A stretch of 60,000 nucleotides of DNA, taken from Strigamia acuminata. Its lineage: Eukaryota > Arthropoda > Chilopoda > Geophilomorpha > Linotaeniidae. The stretch spans positions 18,070,427 to 18,130,426 of the forward strand of contig OX442315.1 of assembly GCA_949358305.1 (NCBI GenBank), read 5' to 3'. The notes under the pieces were generated by a model. It saw nothing but the letters and a program-made list of their open reading frames with translations, made no database searches and was not told the DNA's origin. The position numbers and the translations under genes are program-made. Position 1 is the first letter of the stretch; every line of letters begins with the position of its first letter. This document shows, one piece after another, positions 1-11,233 of this stretch.

Positions 1-347
1 TCAAGGCGCTTGTTTTCGATTCCCTTTTTTATGTTTACTTTTACCTTTTTTTTTCTTCTCCTTCTGTTGGATTGAAATCAGAAAGCAAAATTTATTCTTT
101 TTTTTCTTAATATTGCATACTTGGAGCTGAAAAATGGGTGCATTTTGCGGTGCTGAATTTGAGTTTCCATTAGTCGCTGTCTAAAACAGAACTTTGAATG
201 CACCCGAGCTATTTTACTTCGGTTTGTTCGTGCGATTGTCAGAAATAATTGGCAGTGGCGGACTGAGTCTAAAAATATTGCTTGTCAGGCGACTTAGGGG
301 GCCCACCCACACGTAATAATATTTACATATTTCTAACGTAATTGTCT

Positions 348-737
348 ATACTCTGTCCCGATACAACGTTGTCCTATTTCCCAATTGGTTGAGCTGGATT
401 ACGCCTAACTGTGGACTGTGCTCTACTACGCGGAAAAGTAGTTCTGTTTATTTTCAATGAATTTTTGTGTAAAAAGTAATTAGAAGGATGGATTTTATTA
501 AATTGGTAATAATATATTCATTTTATTTGCTAAAATAAGCTCTTTTCCTTTTTAATCAATCCAACAATGTTTGCATAGGTTGTTGGTTTCTTTTGGCTGG
601 TGAACAAAGGTTTTGTTTTTTATTGGTTGTTTTGCCTAGTTAGGTAACAACAATTCTTGTGTTATGGGCTACTTTTTTGTGCCACTACACCAGTGATACG
701 GCTTGACTTAGGACAACGTTGTATCAGGACAGAGTAT
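348..737. mobile_element. possible TA-flanked inverted-repeat element
   Basis: A 29-base segment at 348-376 (starting ATACTCTGTCCCGATACAAC) recurs in reverse complement at 709-737 with one mismatch. This looks like the terminal inverted repeats of a roughly 390-base non-autonomous DNA transposon. Both ends abut TA, the duplication typical of Tc1/mariner elements. No coding sequence is seen inside. The family is inferred from the ends only. Confidence 0.45.
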
Positions 738-841
738 AATGTTCAAGGAAGTCCACTTCATGTACGAGTATTTAATGAATACGCTCAGAACACTTGCCGC
801 TCGAATGTGCAGCACAGACTGGCATCTATGCTCATCGTTGT

Positions 842-894
842 TTGGTTAACCGGTCGTTCGCTTAACCGACGTTCCGATAATCGACATTCTACTG
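842..894. mobile_element. Tigger/pogo-like transposon terminus
   Basis: Read in reverse complement, the segment begins CAGTAGAATGTCGATTATCG next to a TA. This resembles the ends of Tigger/pogo elements, which typically start CAGTAGAAC/TCTCGATTATC. A matching opposite end was not found, so this is a solo or truncated terminus. Confidence 0.4.
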
Positions 895-2261
895 TATGCA
901 AAACTCCAAAAAAAATAAAATAAAAGGTTTACGTGTGGATGGACAGTGGACAGCAGGAAGGTAGAAGTTAAACACCGGCAGTAAATTTTTATGTCAACAA
1001 AAGACAAGTGTATATTTTTTTTCCCTTCCTACTTTCTTTTCTTTTTGTTTCCTTCCTTCCTCTCTGCGCTTTGTTTTGTTTTTTCCCTTTCCTTTGTTTT
1101 TCTTCCCCCATTTCGGAGAAGCCAGTTCAATTTCCATGTTGATAGGAGTGTAAATGAAGAGCACTTTTACTTTTCCTCTTTTTTCTCTCTTTCGGTGAAC
1201 TCTGAGCCAAGTGAAATTCAATTTGCTAGCTTGCTGTTTTTGGCTGCTCACCTCTTGTCTTGATGGAACAGCAAAGTGAAACGATGCATACACCAGCAAC
1301 CACTTTGACTTCCGCCTTGCACACCCCCAGTTCCTCGCGCTTTCTTTCTCTTTCTCATTCTCTTTCTCCATCCCAACCTTATACACTTGTCTAATTTTTT
1401 CCCCATTCTGCTGATGGTAAGTCAATTGTAATCAGCCGTCGCATTTCCAAGCCAACAAATGAGGCAATCAAACACAATAGCTTCGTTACCAATCATTTGC
1501 CCACAACTTACATTCCATCTTATGCGCACCGAATTCACTGCAGTCTGCAGATGAGTCCGACAGGGATCAAGTCGCCCAGAAGCTGCCGCCAATTTATCTT
1601 TATACTTGCCTCATCATCTCTTCAAAGCCGTAAAATTTTATTGACGTTCCAACATTTGATGCCACGACGAAATGATGGTCTTCATCCCACATCCTAAATC
1701 TAAATTTGATTTTCTCATGCTCAGAGTACGTGGTCGAGCTCAAAGAGTTGGCGTTAAGTGTGAAAGGCATTGCGGTGAATTATTAGTGGGGATTTTCTAG
1801 CGACGAAACACTAGAGAGAGGTTTTCTTTCTTTTTTTCTTCTTTTTTCTTTTTTTTTCGTCCTCATCATAAAAGCTTAATGCGTAGAATAATTTTATTCG
1901 TGCAGACATGGGATAATGCGATCGTTGATGTGAAAACGCGAGGGATTTTTGCATGAGTACAGCTTTATTTGCATGTTTCAGAGGGAGAATTGGTGGCAAA
2001 ATTAAAATAAAAAGTTCGTAGCAAGCAACGACCACCAACTGTGTTTTTTCTTCCTGTTGTGCTTAATCTTAATGAAGCGTTGATTAAGTCCCTAGTATCT
2101 CATGCTGGGTTAAAAGGGTTACTCTTATGTTGCAGTTACTGGGATGATTGGATGCGGCAACCCGAGCAGAGGCGGGAACGAGCCTGTATCAGGCCGGAAA
2201 TCTCGAGGACGAAAACCTTTGGCAAGATTGGAGTTAGCAAGTAAGTTGTTCGCGAAGAATT

Positions 2262-2320
2262 CTTCTTCCACTTCTTCTTCTTCTTCTTCTTCTTCGCCTT
2301 CTTCTTCTTCCTTTTTGTTG
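2262..2320. repeat. CTT-rich microsatellite
   Basis: Imperfect (CTT)n run with a few interruptions. The polyserine open frame across it is a product of the repeat. Confidence 0.8.
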
Positions 2321-3794
2321 ATGTCAACTCGTTGTTGGTGTTCTTATCTCGGAAGAATGAGCGAGCCGAGCGCGAAAGGGCTTCTGGTTGGCCGACCGCG
2401 AGATACTCAAAATGATGCTTTGCTAGAATCAACAGCTCGTTACAGTGGCTGATAAACATCAGTGAGAAAATGGGATGGGGGACGTTGCGAGCTGCAATCT
2501 TAGATTTGAAGTGCAAGTTCACGGAAATTTACTCTTGTTATTTGCCACGCTAAAGATGGTGTTGGATCAAGTAGTTCATGAATACATTTATTTTTCTCAT
2601 CACATGTGTGTTTTTAGCTTTAAGATATTTTTCTTCAGCATTAAGTTGTGACTTGTCACACAATAAGATGCAGCACAAAGAGGAGTAATTAGAATTGAAA
2701 GGAAATGATTTAAGTAATGAGTTTGAATCGAAGCCCAATTTCAGCGCATTCACAATATCGCGATTCAATTGTGTGCTAATGAATAACTATTCAGCAGTTG
2801 ACGTGCCAAATTATATTCGGTGCTGCGCTGCCAACAATTAATTCGTTCGAGTTTTAGCATTAAGCGAGAAACGTTGTTTTTCTTTGTTTCCTTTCTCTCT
2901 CTTCTCGAGCTTGGCGAGTTGATGCAAATTGCATTTGTGGAGTGCAGCGTAATCCCTTTCCTCTTAGCAAAGACTCGGGGTTGTTTAGTGTGGCACAACT
3001 TTGCACTTTGTTTCCTTTTTACCAACTTCATCCTTTTGGGGTCAGCTATACTTTGGCTTGTTACGTGGTAGTGGTGGGCATCGGCTTCTTAATCATGCGT
3101 ATTCGAACACCTTTTCCCTTTTTTTTTTGTTCGGTGGAATTGAAAACACAATTACTTGGAGAGTTTGGTCGAAATGGCAGAGGCAAGTAGCAGCCGTCGC
3201 ACCAATTTGGAGTTAGGACTATTGGCTTTTTTTGTTTGAACTTGGGAGTCTCAATGGTTGTGTGCACAGGCAGAGGCAGAGAGAGAGTGAGAGAGAGAGC
3301 GGGTGCGGAAAAAAGGAGACTTCCATTTCTATTGCAAACAATTTTCCATTTCCTCGTCTTTGTGCTTTGCAACGTCAAGAGAATTTTCCAAGTTGCACAG
3401 AGAGACAAAAAAGGGAGAGACTTCGATTTTTGCGTGTGTTTGTCTTTGCTCCATCCATCTCGTAAGTAACAACACTCATACAGTGAAATGTGTTTTCGTC
3501 TTCCACTGAACCGCAGTGTCCGCGATGTCCGCGAAGAAAAATGACCTGCCATAAATTGGATCATGTTTAGAGCCGGCCAGAAGGAGGAACTACTCAGGCG
3601 AAACCATAGTTTTGATTGCTTAGTGCTTTAGTGCGTTTTGGCTTTCTGTGGGAATTGGTCAAAAGGGAGAAGGAAGAATTATTCAATTGCTTTCTCTTGA
3701 TTTATATATATATATATATTTCTTTTAACGTCGAATAAACTATCTTTTTTTTATTTTTTATTTTTTATTTTATTATTATTATTTTTTTTTTCAG

Positions 3795-4546
3795 TGGCCT
3801 TTTCTATGAAAAGCATTTAAAGTATATCAAACTTAACGAACAATTCGTGCCTTTCACCAAGAAAAATCTTTTGTATTTGATTAAGGTGAGTGAAGAGTTG
3901 ATATTTAATTACGTTGTGGTTCATTTAATTCTTTTATAGGATAATTACGATGTGCAATTTGTAAAACAAGTGTACGATTCACCTTCAGTAACATACGAAC
4001 AACTGAAAAACGGACAAATTACTCCTACGGGAAGTGTCCGCGTGTCTTACGATTCAAAAGAGAGTTTTAAGAGACTAACTAAACTTTTCGGTCTTATGGA
4101 CGACTTAAAGGTATATATATAACGCTGATATAGTTTGTTTTGAGTGTAACGTATATTCATGTTTGTATTTCAGTCTGGGGTCCCGCGAACCGGTTATCGG
4201 GGAGTTATTAGTTTCATGTATAATAAACGGAGAGTTTATCTGTCACCAACTCCAGATTGGAAAAGTTATGATCCTAGTTGGAGCTAGTACATATTACAAT
4301 CTAAGGCTCAGGGATTTAATATTGAGGTGAGTAACTACTTGTTGTTTATTTTCTAATTGCAATCAACACGTTACCTTTTTCTTGTAGTTTGAAAAGCCAG
4401 AGATTAAAGATGTTGAGTTGGATTTCTGTGAAATGTCATCGCGTCGATGTTGGAGGAAATTGAGCACAAAGAAGTGGAAGTTTGGATTATCACCTTTTTT
4501 GGTTTTTCTTTTCATAAAATGCAGGTTTCAAGAGATTCAACATTAA
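3795..4546 (+). pseudogene. unrecognised four-exon gene piece with in-frame TAG
   Basis: Four exons share one reading frame through good splice sites: 3795-3885, 3940-4110, 4174-4326 and 4388-4546. Acceptors follow pyrimidine tracts and donors are gtgag, gtata and gtgag. The first exon enters with one leftover base, so at least one upstream exon is missing. The later introns are all phase 0. The product contains segments such as DNYDVQFVKQVYDSPSVTYE and SGVPRTGYRGVISFMYNKRR, which I do not recognise. A TAG at 4285-4287 interrupts exon 3 (after DPSWS), yet 13 more codons, a proper donor and a final 53-codon exon follow in frame. Options: a protein ending at the TAG with a spliced 3' UTR, a recent nonsense allele, a base error, or readthrough. 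Marked pseudogene because of the stop; this is uncertain. Confidence 0.45.
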
Positions 4547-4549
4547 TTT

Positions 4550-5670
4550 AGTTTTTAAGAGAAGCATTTAACGTTTGATAATTTTGTTGTTTGTATTTGT
4601 TTGTTTTGTTTTTCATTGGTGTGGGATTTGCTCAATTAGGTATTCGTGTGAATTATTTCGGGCTTTTGCGTGACTAATACACGTGCACTCAATGACAAAT
4701 TTTTGTCTTCCATGTAACTGTATTAGAAAAGATTTTACAAATTAGTAAACAACAAGTGAGGTGTATTAAATCTCGGAAAGATAAATTAGGGGACGATAAC
4801 TTGATTTTTTTTTAATTTTAATTTTTCTTTTTTATATTGTATAATAATAATCCTTTGTTTAATTACTGAAGTATATTACAGAATTTAATTACACACAAAT
4901 TTTGTTTGAATATTATATATAGAAAGAATATATGGCTTGTGACAAATATAGTTTTAAGAAAAAAAAATTATTTTTTTCTTTCACTTAATTTTAAAGATTT
5001 TAAAGAAGTTTCATGTTTGTGCCAAGAGTAAGTTTATGAAAAAATTCTTTGTTCGTTGATGTTGCGGAAAATAACTTTAATTTTGTTCGTATTGTATTAT
5101 TACATGTTACTTGATCGACACACACATATTCATATTATTTCGATTCTTTTTCCGTTAGTTTTTGTTTATTACATATTTTTTAAAATATGCCACATTTCAA
5201 ATGCTCAACTTGTGGTCTCACTGTGTCAATACAAAATATAATAATTGCATCAAAAGGCAATCATGTACAGATGCCAATTATCTCTGTGATTTACTTTTTT
5301 TAAATTCCAAACTACTTAGTTGATGAGTAATGAACTTCTTTTTAATAAATTTCTTGGTGAATCACTGATAAATGAATTCATTTATTATTTATTAACTGCT
5401 GGCACCACAACGTAAAACGATCAATCATCTTGTTTACAATATTCTTTCTATTCCTTTTTATTTTACGTTCTCTACTGTGTATGAATAGATGGTCCGCAAA
5501 TGTATTTTCCAAGGCTCAAAGGATCAGTCGGTTATAAAAACAATCGTATACTAACGCATTGAATCTGTCATGATTCATTTTGGCACAATTTATCATATCG
5601 TTTTCCTGAATTGTGGAGAAGAAAAAATAAAAATAAATCTTATTAGTGGCTGTCATTTTTACTCAAATGT
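4550..5670. other. AT-rich spacer, nothing recognised
   Basis: Very AT-rich sequence with only short open frames and no recognisable repeat or RNA. It separates the plus-strand gene piece from the minus-strand orphan exons. Confidence 0.5.
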
Positions 5671-5675
5671 AACAT

Positions 5676-5878
5676 TTATTTTGTCTCTTTTAGTGCCATG
5701 GCATTGACTATGTTATTGAAACATTCGTCAGCTCGACCTAGTACATCAACTTGTAATTTTACCAGGTAGGTGCAGTCGTAATCTTTGATATCGAAAAATC
5801 CATTTCTGAAATTAGATTAGAAAGTTGATTAAATTACTTCCCGGTGGAAACCTTTTCGAACACGCATGTTATAATCCT
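5676..5878 (-). CDS. possible 3'-terminal exons of an unknown gene
   Basis: On the minus strand two candidate exons (5838-5878 and 5676-5815) join in frame: acceptor ataacag, a 41-base exon, donor GGGAA|gtaatt, acceptor tttcag, then a 140-base exon ending in TAA. The conceptual tail contains DYDCTYLVKLQVDVLGRADE, of normal amino-acid composition, and is not recognised. No upstream exon was found before the next minus-strand gene ends at 6365. It could be an alternative last exon of that gene, part of an unseen gene, or chance. Weak support. Confidence 0.3.
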
Positions 5879-6364
5879 CTGTTATAAAAAATATGAAAAG
5901 AAATTTTGAAAGTAACTACCGTAGTTAATTATAATTACGAGTCGTTTTGGCTTTTAAAATTTAATAATTCAATCAATCCAAGCTACATCAAGCAAACAAT
6001 TATTTTTTAAGTTTACAGATAAATAAAATAAATAAATAATTATTTTTGGATTTTATGCTGAATAAAATAAAACCTTTAGAAAAAATAGATGCATGCGGTG
6101 CTCTCCTTTAAGCTGTACTGTGTGCATGCATATGTATGTCCCAAATTACTCGAAACCGGATAAATTTACACATTTTCGGAAAGTAAAAGTTATTTTTGTT
6201 AGAATAAATTCTCGTTACGAATTCCGATTCCCTCATTCTAAAATTTTCAGATGTTTTTTTTTTTTCAGCAATTAATATTCTAATTTTTTTTTTAGCCCCT
6301 ACACTCAGATTTCACATATTGCTATAGTTGTACACTGATTAAATTTCTTTCAAAAGAAAAATAG

Positions 6365-7326
6365 TTAGCAAAATCTTGGATGTATGGGAGTGAAGTTGCT
6401 TTTCCTTTCACTGAGGCGTTTAAATGCCACAGCTGGGTCAGCATCATTCTCCGTAATGATATCTTTCAACCATTTCGATAAAATGCAGAATTTGTTGTGA
6501 CGCGATGATTTTAGAGTCATCATCATTGTTCCTCTTGCTGAACGAACTGACTTCGGTGAATGTTGCTGAAATTTAATTATTTCAAAGTAAAATTACCACA
6601 ATTTTTTTTAAAAGTAATTACACCTGTAACCTTTTTGTCCGAGGTGTTTGGGGCGACTATGTGCTTTAGATCTTCAATACAGCTTCGTAAACGTAATAAA
6701 CATGGTAGATCTCGGTTTCCAGGCTAAAAATAAAAAAAACATAACATTAGTTATGGTTGGTTGTATGTTTACTTGGTGGTGTATATTTACATGCAGCCAT
6801 TTGTTTAGAGACTGCGAAACCAATTTTTTTTTTTCGCTGGTTGTTAACATTTCTAGATATTGTAGTTTCAACTGAAAGTGAAAAACTAAGAAATCAATGG
6901 CTGTAGTTTACTTCTGCCCCAATGTTTGCCATTGTTAGGTTAGGTTAGGTCAGGTCAGGTCAGGTTAGGTTAGGTTAGGTCAGGTTAGGTCAGGTTAGGT
7001 TAGGTTAGGTCAGGTTAGGTGCCGCAACACAGTGAAAACACGAAACACGCAACACAGTGAAATCACGAAACATTGGGGCAGAAGTAAACTACAACCAAAT
7101 CAATAAAATAATCCGTGCAAGTAGACTAACTGCAAATTACCTTATAATCCGAATCGTTTTTTCTTTTTATTAATTCCGAATATCTAATCCACGATGCTGT
7201 GGTTTGTGCCGAAACTGGAAACACTCTTAACTGCAACTCGTACGGGACAAGAATTGAATTCTGTTTTGCTTTAAAATTAACCATTTGTTTGGTTGGATTT
7301 GTCATGACTACTAATGCTTGTTCCAT
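6365..7326 (-). CDS. unrecognised 186-residue basic protein, four exons
   Basis: A clean gene model: exons 7141-7326, 6791-6871, 6631-6723 and 6365-6565 total 561 coding bases including the TAA stop. All three introns are phase 0 and use normal GT-AG sites. An in-frame TAA five codons upstream of the ATG fixes the start at 7326. The product opens MEQALVVMTNPTKQMVNFKA. Later parts are rich in Lys, Arg and Ser, for example KSVRSARGTMMMTLKSSRHN, and it ends IHPRFC. There is no signal peptide or membrane segment. The middle (LKLQYLEMLTTSEKKKLVSQ) could form a helix. I recognise no family, so no function is assigned. Intron 1 carries a small inverted-repeat element with TTAGG-type repeats. The consistent phases across four exons argue for a real gene. 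Confidence 0.7.
6899..7096. mobile_element. hAT-like MITE with TTAGG-repeat core and 8-base duplication
   Basis: Terminal inverted repeats of about 29 bases (6899-6927 and 7068-7096, core TGTAGTTTACTTCTGCCCCA, one mismatch at the outer end) flank a core of about 15 degenerate TTAGGT/CAGGT units (about 6936-7020), then short AACACAGTGAAA-type repeats. AAATCAAT occurs immediately outside both ends (6891-6898 and 7097-7104), an 8-base target duplication typical of hAT-type transposition. It sits inside intron 1 of the unknown minus-strand gene. No transposase is present. Confidence 0.75.
6936..7020. repeat. degenerate TTAGG/TCAGG tandem repeat
   Basis: About 85 bases of TTAGGT, CAGGT and AGGT units related to the arthropod telomeric repeat TTAGG. 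It lies wholly within the MITE above, so it is interstitial and not a chromosome end. Confidence 0.85.
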
Positions 7327-7787
7327 TTGTTTGTCGTGTTACATTTTTTACTATTTTGTATTCCTTTTCACTCTTTACAGATATTTTAGGTGAAATTGGA
7401 CATCTACGAAAAATTCCAGGCTTGTTTTACATTAATAGCCATTTTTTCTGCTCGTGGATACTATTGTTCACATAATAATCATCCCAGTCATTTGTATTGC
7501 ATTTTTATCGTACAGTATCTTTTTTATTCCGTTTTATTATTCCTTGCAAATCTTCCCGACTTTTATATACTTTTATCGTTTTATTTATTTACTTTTACTA
7601 TCATAAATATGGTTATAGTAAGTTTTACTTCAGCTTTCGGTATGTGATTGCTGTGGTTTATGTATTCTGTAGTTGTACGACACGCGGTCAAAATATTCCG
7701 ACATTTATTACATGTTAAAAACAACTATAATGATTTACAGTTTAACTAAATGGTTTTATTAAAAGTAAAAGAAAGAAGAAAAGTATA

Positions 7788-10046
7788 TTATAATTTTGTT
7801 TCAATTGAAACATTTAGTTCTCCGTTTCCCGGGTTTATATCTTCCATTTGCAACTCTCGTGAATCAAAAATCCAATCTTGCTTTTTCCCACTAGCAAAAA
7901 GCAAGTAAAACAATCCTCCAAATGCGTAAGCACCCATGCCTATATAAAATACTATCGACCATTCTTGTAAAGTTCCCTAAAAGAAGGCAGAAATTAAGAT
8001 GACAAGTTGCAACCTGAATTTCATTCCTACATTAGGTGTGACAAATCCCACTATCATAGGTGAGACTATTCCTGGAATTGTTCCAAATAAATTTGTAATT
8101 CCCATCAGTATTCCTGCGAACTGAGGTGCAATATCCACATGATTAAGAAAAAATCCACCTAAAATAAAAATTAAACATTTCATTACTTGAAAAATTCAGA
8201 AATACACAGATGTGTCTCACCAGAGTATGCTAGTCCTGAAAATGTTTGCAACACAACGATCACTACAACTGCATAGAAACGTTGAGTGCAGTTCAACATG
8301 GTTAAGAAAAACATACAAATACCGGGTATAAACATCCCTAGAACAAAACAGTTTAGGAAATTAAATCCATTTGATTACAAACTGCAATTTACCAATTGTG
8401 TTAAATGTTTTACGAACTGCAGTAGTGCTCATCAACTCTCTTCGAATTAGATAATCCGATAATTTCCCACTAACTAATGTGACGATCAAAGTGGACACAT
8501 AAGGAAGGGCCGATAGGAAACCATTCTAAACGCGAAAAAGTGAAGTTAATTGATGAAATATTGAAATATTGCAATGATAAAAACCTCCTTGAGTCTGAAT
8601 TTATGAATATCATCCATGTACGTGGGCAAATTAATGACCAATGTGTAAAGTCCCCAATTAGCTGTTAAATGAGCTATTATGATTGCCCAAACTGGACCAG
8701 ACCTGAAAAATTTTCTCCATGGAATTTCAATTTTCTGCAAACAAAATAAAATTAATTATTTCAAAAATTGCACTCGGAAGAAAAGCAATACTTCTTTTTT
8801 ATAATTTCTTAGGCCAGCGTTTTCTAAATACAGTTTCTCTTCTTGACTAATTCTCGGATGTTGTGCGTAATTGTCAAAAACTAAGTAATTTACTCCAAGT
8901 ACCCAAATCATACCAATTGAACCTGTATTACACGTTAATGTATAAATTCATTGTGTTTGTAAGAAAACAAAAATTAAATTAAATAAAAACCTGTAACGTA
9001 AAAAACAGATGGCCATCCACCAGCAAAACCATGTTTGCACAAGAAGCCAGATAAAGGAAAAGTGATAATTGTGCCAACATAAATTCCTAAATCAAACAGA
9101 AAATTACATGTCGCAAGTATAAATACAGTACAATAGAGTTTTGAAATGTTTATACCCGAATAAGCTAGAGATAAAAGTAAACCTCTTTCATTTGCAGGTG
9201 CCCAATTGCCAATCAAAGAGTGAAAGGCAGGAAAGGAAGTTGCCTGAACAGAATAACGTTTAATATTAACCGTTTTAAAAATTGTTTTTACTATACTTAC
9301 GGCAAACATTCCTTGCAATATTCTAACTGCTAATAAAACATAAGGATCTTGTCGTGAGCTTATTGGTATTAGAAGAGTCAAGATGCTTGTCACCCCGAGT
9401 CCAACACTAAGTACAATTTTTGCTCCAAATCTAAAGAAAACAAAAAACATGACGGTGATTTTACATACTTATATTTTGTAACTTTTGCATACTTTTCACA
9501 TAACCACCCAGCTGGAATTTGGGTTAAAATATAACCGTAAAAAAACGCTCCTAGGAGTGATCCTTGCAAGGATTTACTCCAATCAAACTAAAATATTTAA
9601 AAAATCAATTTATATAAATTAAATATCGACAAATTATTGAATATACTTCTGCATTGGGAATGCTGGAGATAGAAACAGTCACACTTTCATTATGGAATTG
9701 CTTCAACAGCAAACATTCATCTTGACGGTGACTAATAACTGTATTAGCAAGAGTTGGCTTGTGTACCATGCACACCATTGCAAATCCTAAATTCAGTCTT
9801 AAAACATAGGTAATAAGGCATCCAAAAAAAGCCATCAGTGTTATAACCAAACGGCTTGATGATAACAGGTGAGCTGAAAAATGAAATCAGCTAAGAAATT
9901 TTTTTTATTTTATAACGAAATATTTTAAATTGAAAAAGTAGATTTTGCTATTTACCCGATTTATTTGAAGCTTCACTGTTACTGCTTTCATTTTGATCAC
10001 CGTTCGGTATAAATTGAACCGTATTGGGCATTTTGTTAACATTCAT
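7788..10046 (-). CDS. SLC17-family anion transporter (sialin / vesicular glutamate transporter-like)
   Basis: Multi-exon major-facilitator transporter of the SLC17 family. Members move organic anions such as sialic acid, glutamate or phosphate with protons or sodium across lysosomal, vesicular or plasma membranes. The ATG is at 10046 ([16 protein letters not shown]...) and the TAA at 7788-7790. Exon 1 is 9956-10046, exon 2 is 9647-9873, exon 3 is 9493-9587 and exon 4 is 9301-9430; roughly eight more follow, with introns of 50-80 bases. Family signatures in order: TM1 [15 protein letters not shown], an N-glycosylatable lumenal loop after TM1 (HNES), [20 protein letters not shown] then [96 protein letters not shown] and the C-terminal [20 protein letters not shown]. 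Substrate cannot be told from sequence. The cytosolic tail is acidic. Confidence 0.9.
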
Positions 10047-10049
10047 TCA

Positions 10050-11230
10050 ATTTTGAACTAACTTGTAAGATAAGAGTCTAGTACGAGTAATATTGAAAAT
10101 CGCGTCATCGAGGTAAAATTGACGTAACGTAATTTGCATAATGGATTTTTTTTTTTTTAAAAATGATTGGCTTAAAAAAATTTATTTTTTCAAGTTTGGC
10201 ACTCATTGTACAATGTAGGTGTCCTAGAAATGGACGACTAGAAGGTAAAACAAAAAAAAAGTGGGAAGTATCACAAAAACACTGAACATTGCCGAACATG
10301 AACATATTTATTTGTTTGTGCTCATTTCAACTTAAGAATAAAGCTAAAAGTCAATACATTGTGACATTGATAAAGATTTTAGTAAGTTGCATTTGTAACT
10401 TAAAGAAAAGAAAACAGAAACAAAAAAGATAAATAGAACTAAGCTGGTAAAATAAAATGATTAATCTCAAATTCTGAGATGAACTTGTACTGAAAAAGCA
10501 ATAACTGTTTTTTCGTTAGTTTTTACTTGTACTGACAAACTATATAAAGATAAACATTCAACGAAATTCTTTCATGCTAATAATAAATAACAAGTGATAT
10601 GCAAAAATGAGTTTAGACGTGTTTCTGCAGACACGGTCTCGTTTTCATTACATCTACACCTTTTACATTTTAAAATAGAATTGGACTAAGATTGACTGCG
10701 TAAAAATTTTGCAGTTTATTTATACTACTAAACTTTAATGTATGATTTTGAAAATAAATAGAATGTGGTATATCAAAGTAAATTTCTCGAATACACTCAC
10801 ACTTGTCCACATTGTTTATAATGTAATGTAAACACCTTAGTATTAAATTAATTTAGCTATCTCTAGCTTCTCGATCAATACGATTTTCAAAAAAATTATT
10901 ACAAATACACTATAGCAAAATTCCCTTTGATTTGTCACGTTACAGAGTTGGCATAACTCTCCTCTTTCAACACGAAGGAATGAACTGAATTTCAAAAACA
11001 ATAAACCCTTTACAATTCTGTTTTGAGCAAATTATACAATGTACAAACAAAAACAAACGTTGTTTTCCAAATTAATTGTAACATGTAAATACACAACGTC
11101 TGAATAGTATACATTTGAATGAATGTGAAATGGAACAAAATAAAATATTTGACAATATTTGACAAAATGAGTATTTCTTCTAACTAAATATAAATTACTA
11201 ATAAATAAAATTAAAATAGAGATCATATTT
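10050..11230. other. spacer between SLC17-like gene and JAZF1
   Basis: AT-rich, without a supportable gene. The 5' flank of the transporter gene lies at its left side. The 3' UTR of JAZF1 probably occupies part of the right side: the stop is at 11234 and AT-rich, polyadenylation-like stretches follow on the minus strand. Confidence 0.5.
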
Positions 11231-11233
11231 TCA

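Larger units (their letters stand above)
1..3170. other. intergenic stretch, no gene supported
   Basis: AT-rich spacer with pyrimidine tracts. Open frames here are short and low in complexity and have no recognisable protein. It holds an inverted-repeat pair (348-376 and 709-737), a Tigger-like terminus near 842-894 and a CTT-rich microsatellite at 2262-2320. A short open start at 3174 (MAEASSSRRTNLEL...) could be the first exon of the gene at 3.8 kb, but I could not connect the two by a frame-consistent splice. Confidence 0.5.

Noticed and set aside
994-1425. 143-codon minus-strand frame rich in Lys, Glu and Arg
   Set aside because: Lies on a pyrimidine-rich stretch, so the charge bias follows base composition; no family and no splice support.
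3174-3240. MAEASSSRRTNLEL start as first exon of the gene at 3.8 kb
   Set aside because: Attractive start but no donor gives the phase needed by the exon at 3795; left as a possibility only.
6936-7020. Chromosome end (telomere)
   Set aside because: Repeats are degenerate, short, internal and enclosed by inverted repeats with a target duplication.
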